Notes under the pieces: generated by a model
Database searches by the model: none
Seen by the model: only the letters and a program-made list of their open reading frames with translations
Told to the model about the DNA's origin: nothing
Made by a program: the position numbers and the translations under genes
Assembly: GCF_002904335.1 (NCBI RefSeq)
Contig: NZ_PPHF01000090.1
Location: forward strand, 1 to 34,219
Origin: Amycolatopsis sp. CA-126428
GTDB lineage: Bacteria; Actinomycetota; Actinomycetes; Mycobacteriales; Pseudonocardiaceae
DNA length: 34,219 nucleotides
Direction of reading: 5' to 3'
Part shown: in pieces, positions 13,782 through 21,574 of the stretch
How the letters are laid out: each line of letters opens with the position of its first letter
How positions within the stretch are numbered: the stretch's first letter is position 1

Positions 13782-16565
13782 CTAGCTACGCGACCACTTC
13801 TGATTCGACGCACCGTTGCACGTCCAGATGACGAACGGAGTGCCGTTGGCCGTGCCGTGGCCGGTCACGTCGAGGCACTTGCCGGATCCCACGTTGACGA
13901 CCGCTCCGCCGGCCTGGACGCGCCACTGTTGCGTGGCGGCGCCGGTGCAGTCGTAGATCTGAACGGTGGTGCCGTCGGCCGTGCCGCCACCGGCGGCCTC
14001 GAGACACTTGGTGTCGAACACCTTCAGCTGGTTGGTGGTGGTGGACGTCCACTCCTGGTTGTTGCCGTTGTTGCAGTCCCACAGCGCCGGGATCGTGCCG
14101 TTGGCCTGGTTCGCCGCCGGGACGTCGGCGCACTTGCCTGATTCCTGGGCCTTGAGAATGCCGACGGTGGCGGCGCGGGCCCATTTCTGGTTGCCGCCGC
14201 CGGTGCAGCCCCAGAGGACCAGCGCGGTGCCGTTGGTGGTGCCGTGCCCGGTCGCGTCGAGGCACTTGCCCGACCCGGTGTTGATGACCGAGCCGTCGGC
14301 GTTGACCGTCCACTGCTGGGCAGCGGTGTTGTTGCAGTCATAGATCTGAACCGGAGTTCCGTCGGAGGTGCCGCCGGCACGGGCGTCGAGGCACTTGGTG
14401 CCGTAGACCATCAGCTGCTTGGCAGGCGTAGCGGTCCAGCTCTGGTTGGCGCCGCCGGTGCAGTCCCACAGCGCGATGGCGGTGCCGTTGGCCTGGCTCG
14501 CCGCAGGAACGTCGGCGCACAGCCCCGACTCCTGGCCCTTGAGGATCCCGCCGAAATTGCCGTCCGGGTTCGGGGTGACGCTGAAGTTGTCGAACTGGTT
14601 GGTCTGGTAGCCCACGACCCCGACGCCGGCGAGGCCGGTGGTGAACGCCGTGTCGGCGACGGTGCCGAGCGTGGCGCCGTCGAGGGTCGCGGTGATCTGG
14701 TTGCCGCTGAAGCCGAGCTTGACGTTGTGCCAGGTGTTGAGGCCCAGCGCCGGGTGGGAGCCGGAGGTGAGGGTGGTGAGGACACCGCCGCTGCTGTTCT
14801 TCGCGATGGACCAGGCGCCGGTGTCGGCGATGCGTAGCTGGTAGGCGGCTTGGTGGCTCTGCGGCCGGTTCTGGGTGTTGGCCCGGCCGAGCAGGGTCAC
14901 CGTGCCCGCTTGCTGCAGGTCGACGTCGGTACTGACGGTGTAGTTGCTCCACCGTGGATCGCCGACGAGGGTGAAGGCGTCGCTGTCGTCCTGCCAGTTG
15001 ATCGGCCGGACCGGCGCGACCTGCTGCAGGCACTGCCCGCCTCGCCCGGCCGCGCAGGGGCGGACTTCGTACGAGCCCTGCATGTCGGAGAAGTACTTCG
15101 CGGCGCTGCGGGAGCTGTAGCCGTCGAAGTTGTCCGAGTAGGGCAAACCGAGGTTTCCGGCCGGGGGACTGGCCGCGGTGCCCTTGCCCTGGCCGGTGGT
15201 CGTGGTGACCGTGTAGATCCGGTTCGGCTGCAGGGTCAGGGAATATGATCCCGACGCTGGAGCGACGTCTGCCTGCTTCACGAAGTAGTCGGCGGGGTTC
15301 GACGAACCCAGGTCGGTGGACCAGACGTGCACTGTGCCGGTGCTCAGCCCGCCTGAGGCCGTGACGTTCACGGTCTGGGCGGCCGTCGCGCCGGTGGTCT
15401 CGTAGATCGTCGAGTAGTCGCTGCCGTTGGCGGGCTTCAGGGAGATGTAGCTGCCGTTCGCGCGGTTGCCGGCCAGGTAGCCGCTCGCCGTGCCGGTGAG
15501 GAACTTCCAGCCCGGCTGAGTGAACTGGGCCACTTGCGCGTTGGCCCACAGGTTCTTGCCGAGTTCGTAGGTACCTGACCAGGGGGTGTTCGCGGTGGCC
15601 AGCCCGACGGTGTTGTAGGGCAGGTTCGAGTACAACGCGGCGATCAGCGGCCAGTTCATGAAGCCGGTCATCTGGCCGTCGAGGTAGCCGCGGGTAATGG
15701 TACGGATGTAGGCGGCCGAGCCGGTGTTGAAGTCCTGGGAGCCGAATTCGCTGGCCCACAGGGGTTTGCCGGTGGCGACGGCGTTCACGGTCGAGGAGCA
15801 AGTGGTCGCGTCGGAGAGGTAGCCGCACGGGTAGTGCGAGCCGACCACACCGACCGCGTTGTTGAAGCCGCTGTCGGAGAGCATGTCGTCGGCGGTGTTC
15901 CAGCCGCTGTCGTCACCGACGATCTGCACGGCGCCGTAGCCGCGGGAGTTCAGCGCCGCGCGCAGGTTCTTGTACCAGGTCTTGTCGTGGCCGCGTTCGT
16001 TCCAGCCGCCGAGGTAGCTGATGGTCAGGCCGTGCTGCTTCGCGCAGTCCAGCCAGGAGATGTCGTAGTCGATCATGTCCTGGGACCAGAAGTTCCCATC
16101 GCCGATCCAGCCCGGCGCCGCCCACGGCAGCGCGACGAGCTTGATTCCCGGGTTGCGGGCGACGGCTTGTTCGCCGAGCCAGAATTCGTAGCCGGCGTTG
16201 CAGTTGATGTCGCCGCGCACGTGCTGGTGGCTGGGCTCGGAGCCGTCGGTGGAGTTCGCGTCGCCGCCGATCTCGAGTTTCAGCAGCTGCACGGCGGCGC
16301 CGTAACCGGGCTTGAACAGGTAGTCGAGGAGCTGCGCCCGCTGCGCGGGCGGATAGTCGATCAGCAGCCGGGAATTACCGCCACCGCCGCTGATCGCGCC
16401 GACGCCGTCGAACGTACGGCCCGTGCTGCCGCCGTTGACGGCGATCGTGGTGCTGGCCGCGCCGGCGGGCGCGGCGGTCGCCATGAGCGTCGCGGTGGCG
16501 AGCAGGATGGACAGGAGCAGAAACAGTAGCCGGCGGAGCGTGGAGCCGCGGCGTTGCGGACGCAT
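13782..16565 (-). CDS. Secreted GH59 galactocerebrosidase-like beta-galactosidase with two ricin modules
   Basis: 927 aa. The ATG at 16565 has AGGAGAT upstream. Signal peptide 1-37. The GH59 catalytic region is clear: FDGVGAISGGGGNSRLLIDY, LFKPGYGAAVQLLKLEIGGD, TDGSEPSHQH, the acid/base in GGWNERG (E190) and the nucleophile in LWASEFGS (E273). These match the human GALC layout, including a later beta-sandwich and a concanavalin-like lectin domain (about 510-670, NTWHNVKLGFSG). GH59 enzymes remove terminal beta-galactose from galactolipids or galactans. Two CBM13 trefoils follow (about 675-800 and 805-927), so alike that they look like a tandem duplication. It starts 48 bp after the GH92 gene and shares its operon; a strong terminator follows. 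Confidence 0.92.
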   Translation of the reverse strand: MRPQRRGSTLRRLLFLLLSILLATATLMATAAPAGAASTTIAVNGGSTGRTFDGVGAISGGGGNSRLLIDYPPAQRAQLLDYLFKPGYGAAVQLLKLEIGGDANSTDGSEPSHQHVRGDINCNAGYEFWLGEQAVARNPGIKLVALPWAAPGWIGDGNFWSQDMIDYDISWLDCAKQHGLTISYLGGWNERGHDKTWYKNLRAALNSRGYGAVQIVGDDSGWNTADDMLSDSGFNNAVGVVGSHYPCGYLSDATTCSSTVNAVATGKPLWASEFGSQDFNTGSAAYIRTITRGYLDGQMTGFMNWPLIAALYSNLPYNTVGLATANTPWSGTYELGKNLWANAQVAQFTQPGWKFLTGTASGYLAGNRANGSYISLKPANGSDYSTIYETTGATAAQTVNVTASGGLSTGTVHVWSTDLGSSNPADYFVKQADVAPASGSYSLTLQPNRIYTVTTTTGQGKGTAASPPAGNLGLPYSDNFDGYSSRSAAKYFSDMQGSYEVRPCAAGRGGQCLQQVAPVRPINWQDDSDAFTLVGDPRWSNYTVSTDVDLQQAGTVTLLGRANTQNRPQSHQAAYQLRIADTGAWSIAKNSSGGVLTTLTSGSHPALGLNTWHNVKLGFSGNQITATLDGATLGTVADTAFTTGLAGVGVVGYQTNQFDNFSVTPNPDGNFGGILKGQESGLCADVPAASQANGTAIALWDCTGGANQSWTATPAKQLMVYGTKCLDARAGGTSDGTPVQIYDCNNTAAQQWTVNADGSVINTGSGKCLDATGHGTTNGTALVLWGCTGGGNQKWARAATVGILKAQESGKCADVPAANQANGTIPALWDCNNGNNQEWTSTTTNQLKVFDTKCLEAAGGGTADGTTVQIYDCTGAATQQWRVQAGGAVVNVGSGKCLDVTGHGTANGTPFVIWTCNGASNQKWSRS

Positions 16566-16613
16566 GGAAGATCTCCTTCAGAACTTCATCGGGGGGAGGG
16601 AACGGAAGGACGT

Positions 16614-19610
16614 TCAGGGCGACGGCAGGGTCCACTGCTGGTTGGGGCCGCCGGCGCAGTCCCAGATGACCAGTTGCGTGCCGTCGGTCGTGCTGGTGCC
16701 GGGATCGTCGAGGCACTTGCCGGACGCCGGGTTCACCAGCGTTCCGTTCGTCGGTGACCACTGCTGGTTGCCGCCGCCCGTGCAGTCCCACAGCACGACG
16801 GCCGTGCCGTTGGCGGTTCCGCCGCCGGTGACGTCGACGCAGCGGTTGTACAGCCGCAGCGTGCCGTCGCCGGGGAGGTGGACCGACTGGGCCGTCGAGC
16901 CGTTGCAGGTCCAGATCTGGATCCGGTTCCCGTTGGTCGTGGCGGCGGTGTCGTCGTCCAGGCACTTGCCCGTCCCGGCCGACGTGACGGCTCCGGTCCT
17001 GGTCTTCGGGAGGGGCCAGCGCTGGTTGGCGGCACCAGTGCAGTCCCAAATCACCAGCTGCGTTCCGTTGGCGGTACTGCCACCGGGATCATCGAGGCAG
17101 CGCCCCGAGGCCGGGTTGCGCAGCGCACCAGTGGCGGGCTGCGGGACCCACTGCTGCCCATTGCTGAGATTGCAATCCCAGAGCTGGACGAGCGTGTTGT
17201 TCGCGGTGCCGCCACCATTGATGTCGAGGCACTTGCCGAACAGCATCACGGTGCCGTCACCGGGCACGGTCCAGTGCTGAGCAGCGGTGTTGTTGCAGTC
17301 GTAGATCTGGGCGTGGGTGCCGTTGGCGCTGCTGCCGCCCGCGTCGTCGAGACACTTCCCGGTGATCCCGGAGGCGAGAGAGCCGGTCGGGCCGATGACC
17401 GTGGCCGGCGGCTGAGCACCGCTGTCGCCTCCGTAGGAAGGCGGCGCCGACGAGGCACCGCTGGCCCACGAGGTGTTGGCGCTCGTACTCAGCGTCAGGT
17501 TCAGCGTGCCGCCGTCGGTCGCGAAGCCGGACGGCACGTCGGCGTTGTTCCACGTCGCGCCGTTGAGGGTGGCGGTCTGGACGTAGGGCGCGTCGGCCGA
17601 GGCATGGGGAGCGTTGACGGCCATCGTGGCGCCGTTGGCGAGGGTGACGGCGACCGATGGGAACAGCGGGCTGCCGATGACCAGGTCCGAGGTGCCCGGG
17701 GTCATCGGGAACAGGCCCATCGCCGACCACACGTACCAGGCGCTCATCGTGCCGAGGTCGTCGTTGCCGACGCTCCAGTTCGACGGCGCGTTCGGCCACA
17801 TCTGGTTCTGGACCTGCCGGACGATCCGCTGCGTCTTCCACGGCTGTCCGAGGTAGGCATACTCCCATGGCAGCTCGATCGAGGGCTCGTTGCCGAGGTC
17901 GGCGTGGGTTCCGCCGGCGCCGTGCAGGTCCGCCAGGACACTGTCGAGATAGGTGGTCAGTTTCGCGTTGCCGCCCATGGCGTCGGCCAGGCCGTGGACG
18001 TTGAACGGGACCATGCCGGTGTACTGCCACGACGTGCCTTCGACGAACTGGTCTCCGCTCGCGGGGTCGAATCCGCCGCGCCAGGCCCCGTTCTTGAGCT
18101 TCGGCTGCATGAAGCCGGTGGCCGGGTTCAGGCCATTGCGCCAGTTCTGCGACCGGTTGACGAACTGGCTCTTCGTCGCGGTGTCGCCCAGCGCCCCGGC
18201 GAACGCGCCGATCGCGAAGTCCGTCGTCGAATATTCGAGCAGCGTCGCGACCGAGCCGTAGAACCCATACGGGTACTGGGCGTCGGAGGGCAGGTAGCCG
18301 TAGTTGGACAGGTACTCCAGCCCCGTCCGGATCGAGTTGGGGACAGTTCCCTGTGCGACCATGGCCTTTTTCGCTGCCACGGTGTCGAAGTTACGGCCGC
18401 CGAAGGCGTAGTAGTCGGCGATGATGGTCGGCGCGGAGTCGCCGTTCATCACGTACGTGTCGTATTCGTTGAGCGACCATTTGGGCAGCGTGCCGCCCTG
18501 GGCGTAGTCGTTGACCAGGGACTGGGCGCTGTCACCGGCCTGTCGTGGCGCCACGAGCGCCATCAGTTGCGCTTGCGAGCGGTAGATGTCCCAGCCGGAG
18601 AAGTTGCCGTATTGCGCGCCTTGGCCGCCGGAGACGGCGTGCACCTGGTGGTCGAAGCCCCGGTAGCGTCCGTCGGCGTCGCTGACCACGTTCGGGTGTA
18701 GCAGCGCGTGGTAGAGCGCGGTGTAGAATACCGTCTGCTGGTCGGTGCTGCCGCCGGAGATCTGGACCCGGCGCAGCAGCGCGTTCCAGGAATCCTTGGT
18801 GGCCTGCCGGGTGCCGGCAAAGTCCCAGCCGCCGTTTTCCGCCGTGAGGTTGGCCCGGGCGCCCTCGGCCGAGACGTAGGACAAGCCGACCTTCGCCTGT
18901 ACCGTCTGGTTCGCCGAGGCGTCGAAGGTGACCGAACCGCCGTTGGTGAACGTGCCGTTCGAGGTGAATGGGCGGTCGAACAGCATCGTGAAGTACAGGG
19001 TGTAGGTAGGGCTGGAGGCGCAGAAGTGCCCGGAGGTCACCGAGCCGCGGAGTTCGGTGGGGCTCACAGCGGTGAAGTCGATGCCGGTGGTGGAGGTGGC
19101 GGCGGCGCCCAGTTTAAACAGCAGGTTGGCCTGGCCGGTCACCGGGAAGGTGAACCGCGCCATGCCGGTCCGGCTCGTGGCGGTGAGTTCCGTTTTGACG
19201 CCGTTGCCGAGGGAGACGGTGTAGGCGCCCGCACTCGCCGATTCCGAACTGTGGGAGAAGCCAGACGTCGCCGAGCCGTCCACGGCGCCGACGGTCGGCA
19301 GGATCGGGACGTCGGCCATCGCGTTGCAGCCCGGGCCCGAAAGGTGGGTCAGGCTGAACCCGGTAATGGTGCCGTCGCTGTAGGCGTAATTCCCACCGGC
19401 CGGCCGCGACGGTGTGTCAGGACTCCACTGCACCATGCCGAACGGCGCGTCGGCGCCGGGAAAGGTGTTGCCCTCGTGGGACGTGCCCAGGAACGGGTTG
19501 ACCAATGCGGCGGGATCAGCCACTGCGGCGGCGACTGGGGGCGCGGTAGCGGTCAGCGAGCCGAGCAGGAGTGAGGATAGGGCGAACAGGCGACTCCAGT
19601 GTCTTCCCAT
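16614..19610 (-). CDS. Secreted GH92 alpha-mannosidase with two ricin modules
   Basis: 998 aa from the ATG at 19610 with GGAGA upstream; the longer in-frame ORF to 19841 lacks a signal peptide and is rejected. Signal peptide 1-29. GH92 markers in order: NPFLGTSHEGNTFPGADAPF, GMVQWSPDT, SLTHLSGPGC, LGNEPSIELPWEYAYLGQPW, and GNDDLGTMSAWYVWSAMGLF. GH92 enzymes are calcium-dependent inverting exo-mannosidases that act on yeast mannan and N-glycans. The family's common GNEPSHH is here GNEPSIELPW, pointing to a subgroup whose linkage preference I cannot name. Two three-lobed CBM13 modules occupy about 733-998. It is the first gene of an operon with GH59; with the GH76 enzyme it suggests mannoprotein breakdown. 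Confidence 0.92.
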   Translation of the reverse strand: MGRHWSRLFALSSLLLGSLTATAPPVAAAVADPAALVNPFLGTSHEGNTFPGADAPFGMVQWSPDTPSRPAGGNYAYSDGTITGFSLTHLSGPGCNAMADVPILPTVGAVDGSATSGFSHSSESASAGAYTVSLGNGVKTELTATSRTGMARFTFPVTGQANLLFKLGAAATSTTGIDFTAVSPTELRGSVTSGHFCASSPTYTLYFTMLFDRPFTSNGTFTNGGSVTFDASANQTVQAKVGLSYVSAEGARANLTAENGGWDFAGTRQATKDSWNALLRRVQISGGSTDQQTVFYTALYHALLHPNVVSDADGRYRGFDHQVHAVSGGQGAQYGNFSGWDIYRSQAQLMALVAPRQAGDSAQSLVNDYAQGGTLPKWSLNEYDTYVMNGDSAPTIIADYYAFGGRNFDTVAAKKAMVAQGTVPNSIRTGLEYLSNYGYLPSDAQYPYGFYGSVATLLEYSTTDFAIGAFAGALGDTATKSQFVNRSQNWRNGLNPATGFMQPKLKNGAWRGGFDPASGDQFVEGTSWQYTGMVPFNVHGLADAMGGNAKLTTYLDSVLADLHGAGGTHADLGNEPSIELPWEYAYLGQPWKTQRIVRQVQNQMWPNAPSNWSVGNDDLGTMSAWYVWSAMGLFPMTPGTSDLVIGSPLFPSVAVTLANGATMAVNAPHASADAPYVQTATLNGATWNNADVPSGFATDGGTLNLTLSTSANTSWASGASSAPPSYGGDSGAQPPATVIGPTGSLASGITGKCLDDAGGSSANGTHAQIYDCNNTAAQHWTVPGDGTVMLFGKCLDINGGGTANNTLVQLWDCNLSNGQQWVPQPATGALRNPASGRCLDDPGGSTANGTQLVIWDCTGAANQRWPLPKTRTGAVTSAGTGKCLDDDTAATTNGNRIQIWTCNGSTAQSVHLPGDGTLRLYNRCVDVTGGGTANGTAVVLWDCTGGGNQQWSPTNGTLVNPASGKCLDDPGTSTTDGTQLVIWDCAGGPNQQWTLPSP

Positions 19611-19904
19611 TTGCGTCTCCAAGATCGAAAGGTCGCAGATCCAGATAACGACGCGAGGAAAGGAGCCCGGCGTTCCCTGGAGTCGGTGGTAAAGAGCCCA
19701 TCGGAAGCACCCGGCTTTTGCGTCGGCAGTGCACGGCCGTCCCGCCGCCGGGTACGGCCATCCGCGGCGAGCGTCCGTGATGAACAGGACAGTCCCGCAC
19801 TGCCGCAAAGTCAAGGTCGTGCCGTAATGCTGTCTCGTCATTGGTCTTGTTTACGGATGCAACAGGCTGATCTACCGGGGCTTCGCCGTGTACTTCATGG
19901 CGCC
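19611..19904. other. Leader and promoter region of the GH92-GH59 operon
   Basis: No gene is seen. A TTGACT near 19810 on the minus strand could be a -35 element, but no good -10 partner was found. The GGAGACG Shine-Dalgarno for GH92 lies at the left end. The minus-strand extension of the GH92 ORF through here looks untranslated. Confidence 0.4.
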
Positions 19905-20279
19905 TCAACGGCCGGAAGCCTCGATATAGAGCGATCCCGGGGCTGGGTTGGCTGGCCGGGAATCACGATGCCCGTGGTCGGGTATGCGCTCTGACAACAG
20001 GCATGTCGATGCCTTGCCGGCGGAGTGAAAGAGGTCGAACCACGGCAGATCGAGAGGTAATATATTCAGCGAACAATCGACGTACGGCATCGCTGATGCA
20101 CGTAAGAAATCCGCGACTATCAGACCGACCGTGGAGTTAAGCCCCGGTTCGGAAGCCGCATCGTTCGAGAGGATCGCCTGGAGAAGCGCCGAATAGACCG
20201 AGGCTGTCGCCGCCGACCGTGGAGCCGGAACGGTCTGTCGACGGTCATCGGGGCCATGTTGTCTCAGGGGTGCGCTCAT
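19905..20279 (-). CDS. Doubtful ORF (124 aa) behind operator-promoter copy 3
   Basis: The ATG at 20279 lies only about 12 nt past the predicted transcription start of copy 3. The product starts MSAPLRQHGPDDRRQTVPAP and has no recognisable domain. Codon use lacks the strong third-position GC of neighbouring genes, and the region 20040-20150 is relatively AT-rich. It may be non-coding or a decayed gene. It is listed because a recognisable promoter points at it. Confidence 0.2.
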   Translation of the reverse strand: MSAPLRQHGPDDRRQTVPAPRSAATASVYSALLQAILSNDAASEPGLNSTVGLIVADFLRASAMPYVDCSLNILPLDLPWFDLFHSAGKASTCLLSERIPDHGHRDSRPANPAPGSLYIEASGR

Positions 20280-20297
20280 CGGTGAACCCTGAGTAGC

Positions 20298-20348
20298 AGT
20301 ATGAGGTAGACGCCGCTATGGCACAAGAGTCTGGAACGCGTATGTTCC
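20298..20348 (-). promoter_or_regulatory. Operator-promoter unit, copy 3
   Basis: On the minus strand: operator GGAACAT-AC-GCGTTCC (20348-20333), 6 bp (AGACTC), -35 TTGTGC (20326-20321), 17 bp, -10 CATACT (20303-20298). Layout and spacing are identical to copies 1 and 2. The operator arms have diverged but keep the outer GGAAC/GTTCC. It points toward the doubtful ORF at 19905-20279 and, beyond it, the GH92-GH59 operon. Confidence 0.7.
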
Positions 20349-20403
20349 GTATATTGGGTGCGAGCGGTGGTGAGCCGGTAAAGCTGCTCGTCTGATCGGC
20401 GCA

Positions 20404-20703
20404 ATGTCGAGCGCAGGGCCCCTGCGGGCGGAAGAACGCGCCCTTAGCCGTCATCGAGCCAGCCAAGGGGATGCTAGTGCTGGTGTGCGGCTGGACCGTC
20501 GCGGCAGCGTTCACCGCGTTGCGAACCATCTCCCAGCGCACCAACGTCACCTCGGCCGATGGCAACCGGTTCCCCGCGCCAGCCTCCTGGGCGGCCGAGG
20601 GTTACCGTTGATCCACAGCCTGGCTGATCAAGCCCTGGTCGAGACCAACGCTTACGGCACCATTGTCACGATGACCTGGCGTGTAACAGCCGACGCTCGG
20701 TGA
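20404..20703 (+). pseudogene. C-terminal remnant of a RsbW-like ATP-binding anti-sigma kinase
   Basis: The readable part (about 20560-20703) gives GRWQPVP, then GGRGLPLIHSLADQALVET, then AYGTIVTMTWRV. This is the end of the HATPase fold in RsbW/SpoIIAB-type anti-sigma serine kinases: the G2 box GRGLxLIxxLAD and the final strand with GTxVxMxW. The N-box and the rest of the ATP site are not found intact in any frame upstream, where the coding signal breaks between frames. I take it as a truncated, frameshifted fragment. Confidence 0.6.
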
Positions 20704-20895
20704 CCGTTGCAAATCCCGCACATGTACGACGAGGTCGGCTTACTCGATGGCGACGTAGACACGCTGCGTGGGCAGGACAGTCGCCGACCGGAGTGCGTCG
20801 ACGGTACTGAGCTCGGCTTCGACGAGTAGTTCCGGTTCGTGGTGGAGTCTGCTGCCGAAGGCCGGGTTCACCGGGACAGTCCCGGAGGCCTGAGC
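20704..20895. other. Intergenic region with a 15-bp palindrome
   Basis: No gene is evident. CCGGGAC-A-GTCCCGG at 20871-20885 is a perfect inverted repeat of 7-bp arms, 11 bp past the stop of the gene at 20896. Its loop is too tight for a standard hairpin, so it may be an operator or a weak terminator. Confidence 0.35.
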
Positions 20896-21564
20896 TCAGC
20901 CGTCGGAGCGTGCCGACGATTCCGACGTGGCTCGGAGGATCCAGTTGTGGAACTCCACCGCGAAGTGCTCCAGGTGGTGCTCGATCACCGTCGGGCCGCA
21001 CGAGGCCGGGAGAGTCACCGAGAGGCTGGCGGTGAATCCGCCTTCGACGTCGGCGAACGAGTTGGTGATGCCACCGACGATCGTGCCGTCCTCGAGCACC
21101 ATGCGCGAGCGGCGGCCGTATGTCGGACCGGGGCCGGCTTGGGCTGTCGCCTCGTCCCATTCGCGCATGTAGAACGAGCAGACGTGGTCGCCGAGGGTCT
21201 CGACGATGTTGACCCGGCTGCCGCCGGCGTGGATGGAATAGTGCTCCGGGTGTCCGGCGAGCAGGACGTCCTCCCGCCCGAACGCCTGTGACAGCCAGCT
21301 CGTGAACTGCGCCGCGGTGATGCCGTGCGCGTGCAGCGTGGTCGTGCCGGTCGTCTCCTCGCCGGCCGAGCGCGCGACGTGGTCGCGCAGGTAGGACTCG
21401 CCCGCGGCGATTTCGTCGGCGAGGAGGTCGAGGAGGCGCTCGCGGCCGAGCTTGGCCTTGAGCAGCGCGAGGGCTCGCTGGGCGGCGCGGACCTCGAACC
21501 GGTCGATGGCGCTGTCGTCCTCTTCACCCGCCAGTCGGACCCGGGTTGCTGTGTCGCTGCTCAT
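20896..21564 (-). CDS. Conserved-looking protein of unknown function, coupled to CocE-type hydrolase
   Basis: 222 aa. The ATG at 21564 (MSSDTATRV) follows AAGGGA at a suitable distance and begins 10 bp after the CocE-type hydrolase stop, so the two are co-transcribed. Residues about 20-75 are helical and charged (FEVRAAQRALALLKAKLGRE, then LLADEIAAGESYLRDHVARS). The rest appears alpha/beta with several His and Asp residues (LLAGHPEHYSIHAGGSRVN, HVCSFYMREWDE, EHHLEHFAVEFHNW). No family was recognised. There is no signal peptide or membrane segment, so it is probably cytoplasmic. Context suggests a partner or second enzyme for the hydrolase; this is inference. Confidence 0.8.
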   Translation of the reverse strand: MSSDTATRVRLAGEEDDSAIDRFEVRAAQRALALLKAKLGRERLLDLLADEIAAGESYLRDHVARSAGEETTGTTTLHAHGITAAQFTSWLSQAFGREDVLLAGHPEHYSIHAGGSRVNIVETLGDHVCSFYMREWDEATAQAGPGPTYGRRSRMVLEDGTIVGGITNSFADVEGGFTASLSVTLPASCGPTVIEHHLEHFAVEFHNWILRATSESSARSDG

Positions 21565-21574
21565 GGTGGTCCCT

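Noticed and set aside
13800..17400. Repetitive DNA that could suggest a satellite or CRISPR array
   Set aside because: The repeats are the codons of CBM13 lobes (KCLD, Q-x-W motifs) inside coding frames, of uneven length and without spacers.
16878..18701. Plus-strand ORF of 607 codons opposite GH92
   Set aside because: Antisense shadow of the GH92 gene with low-complexity composition.
19611..19841. N-terminal extension of the GH92 reading frame
   Set aside because: It would place about 77 non-signal residues before a perfect signal peptide that has its own ribosome-binding site.
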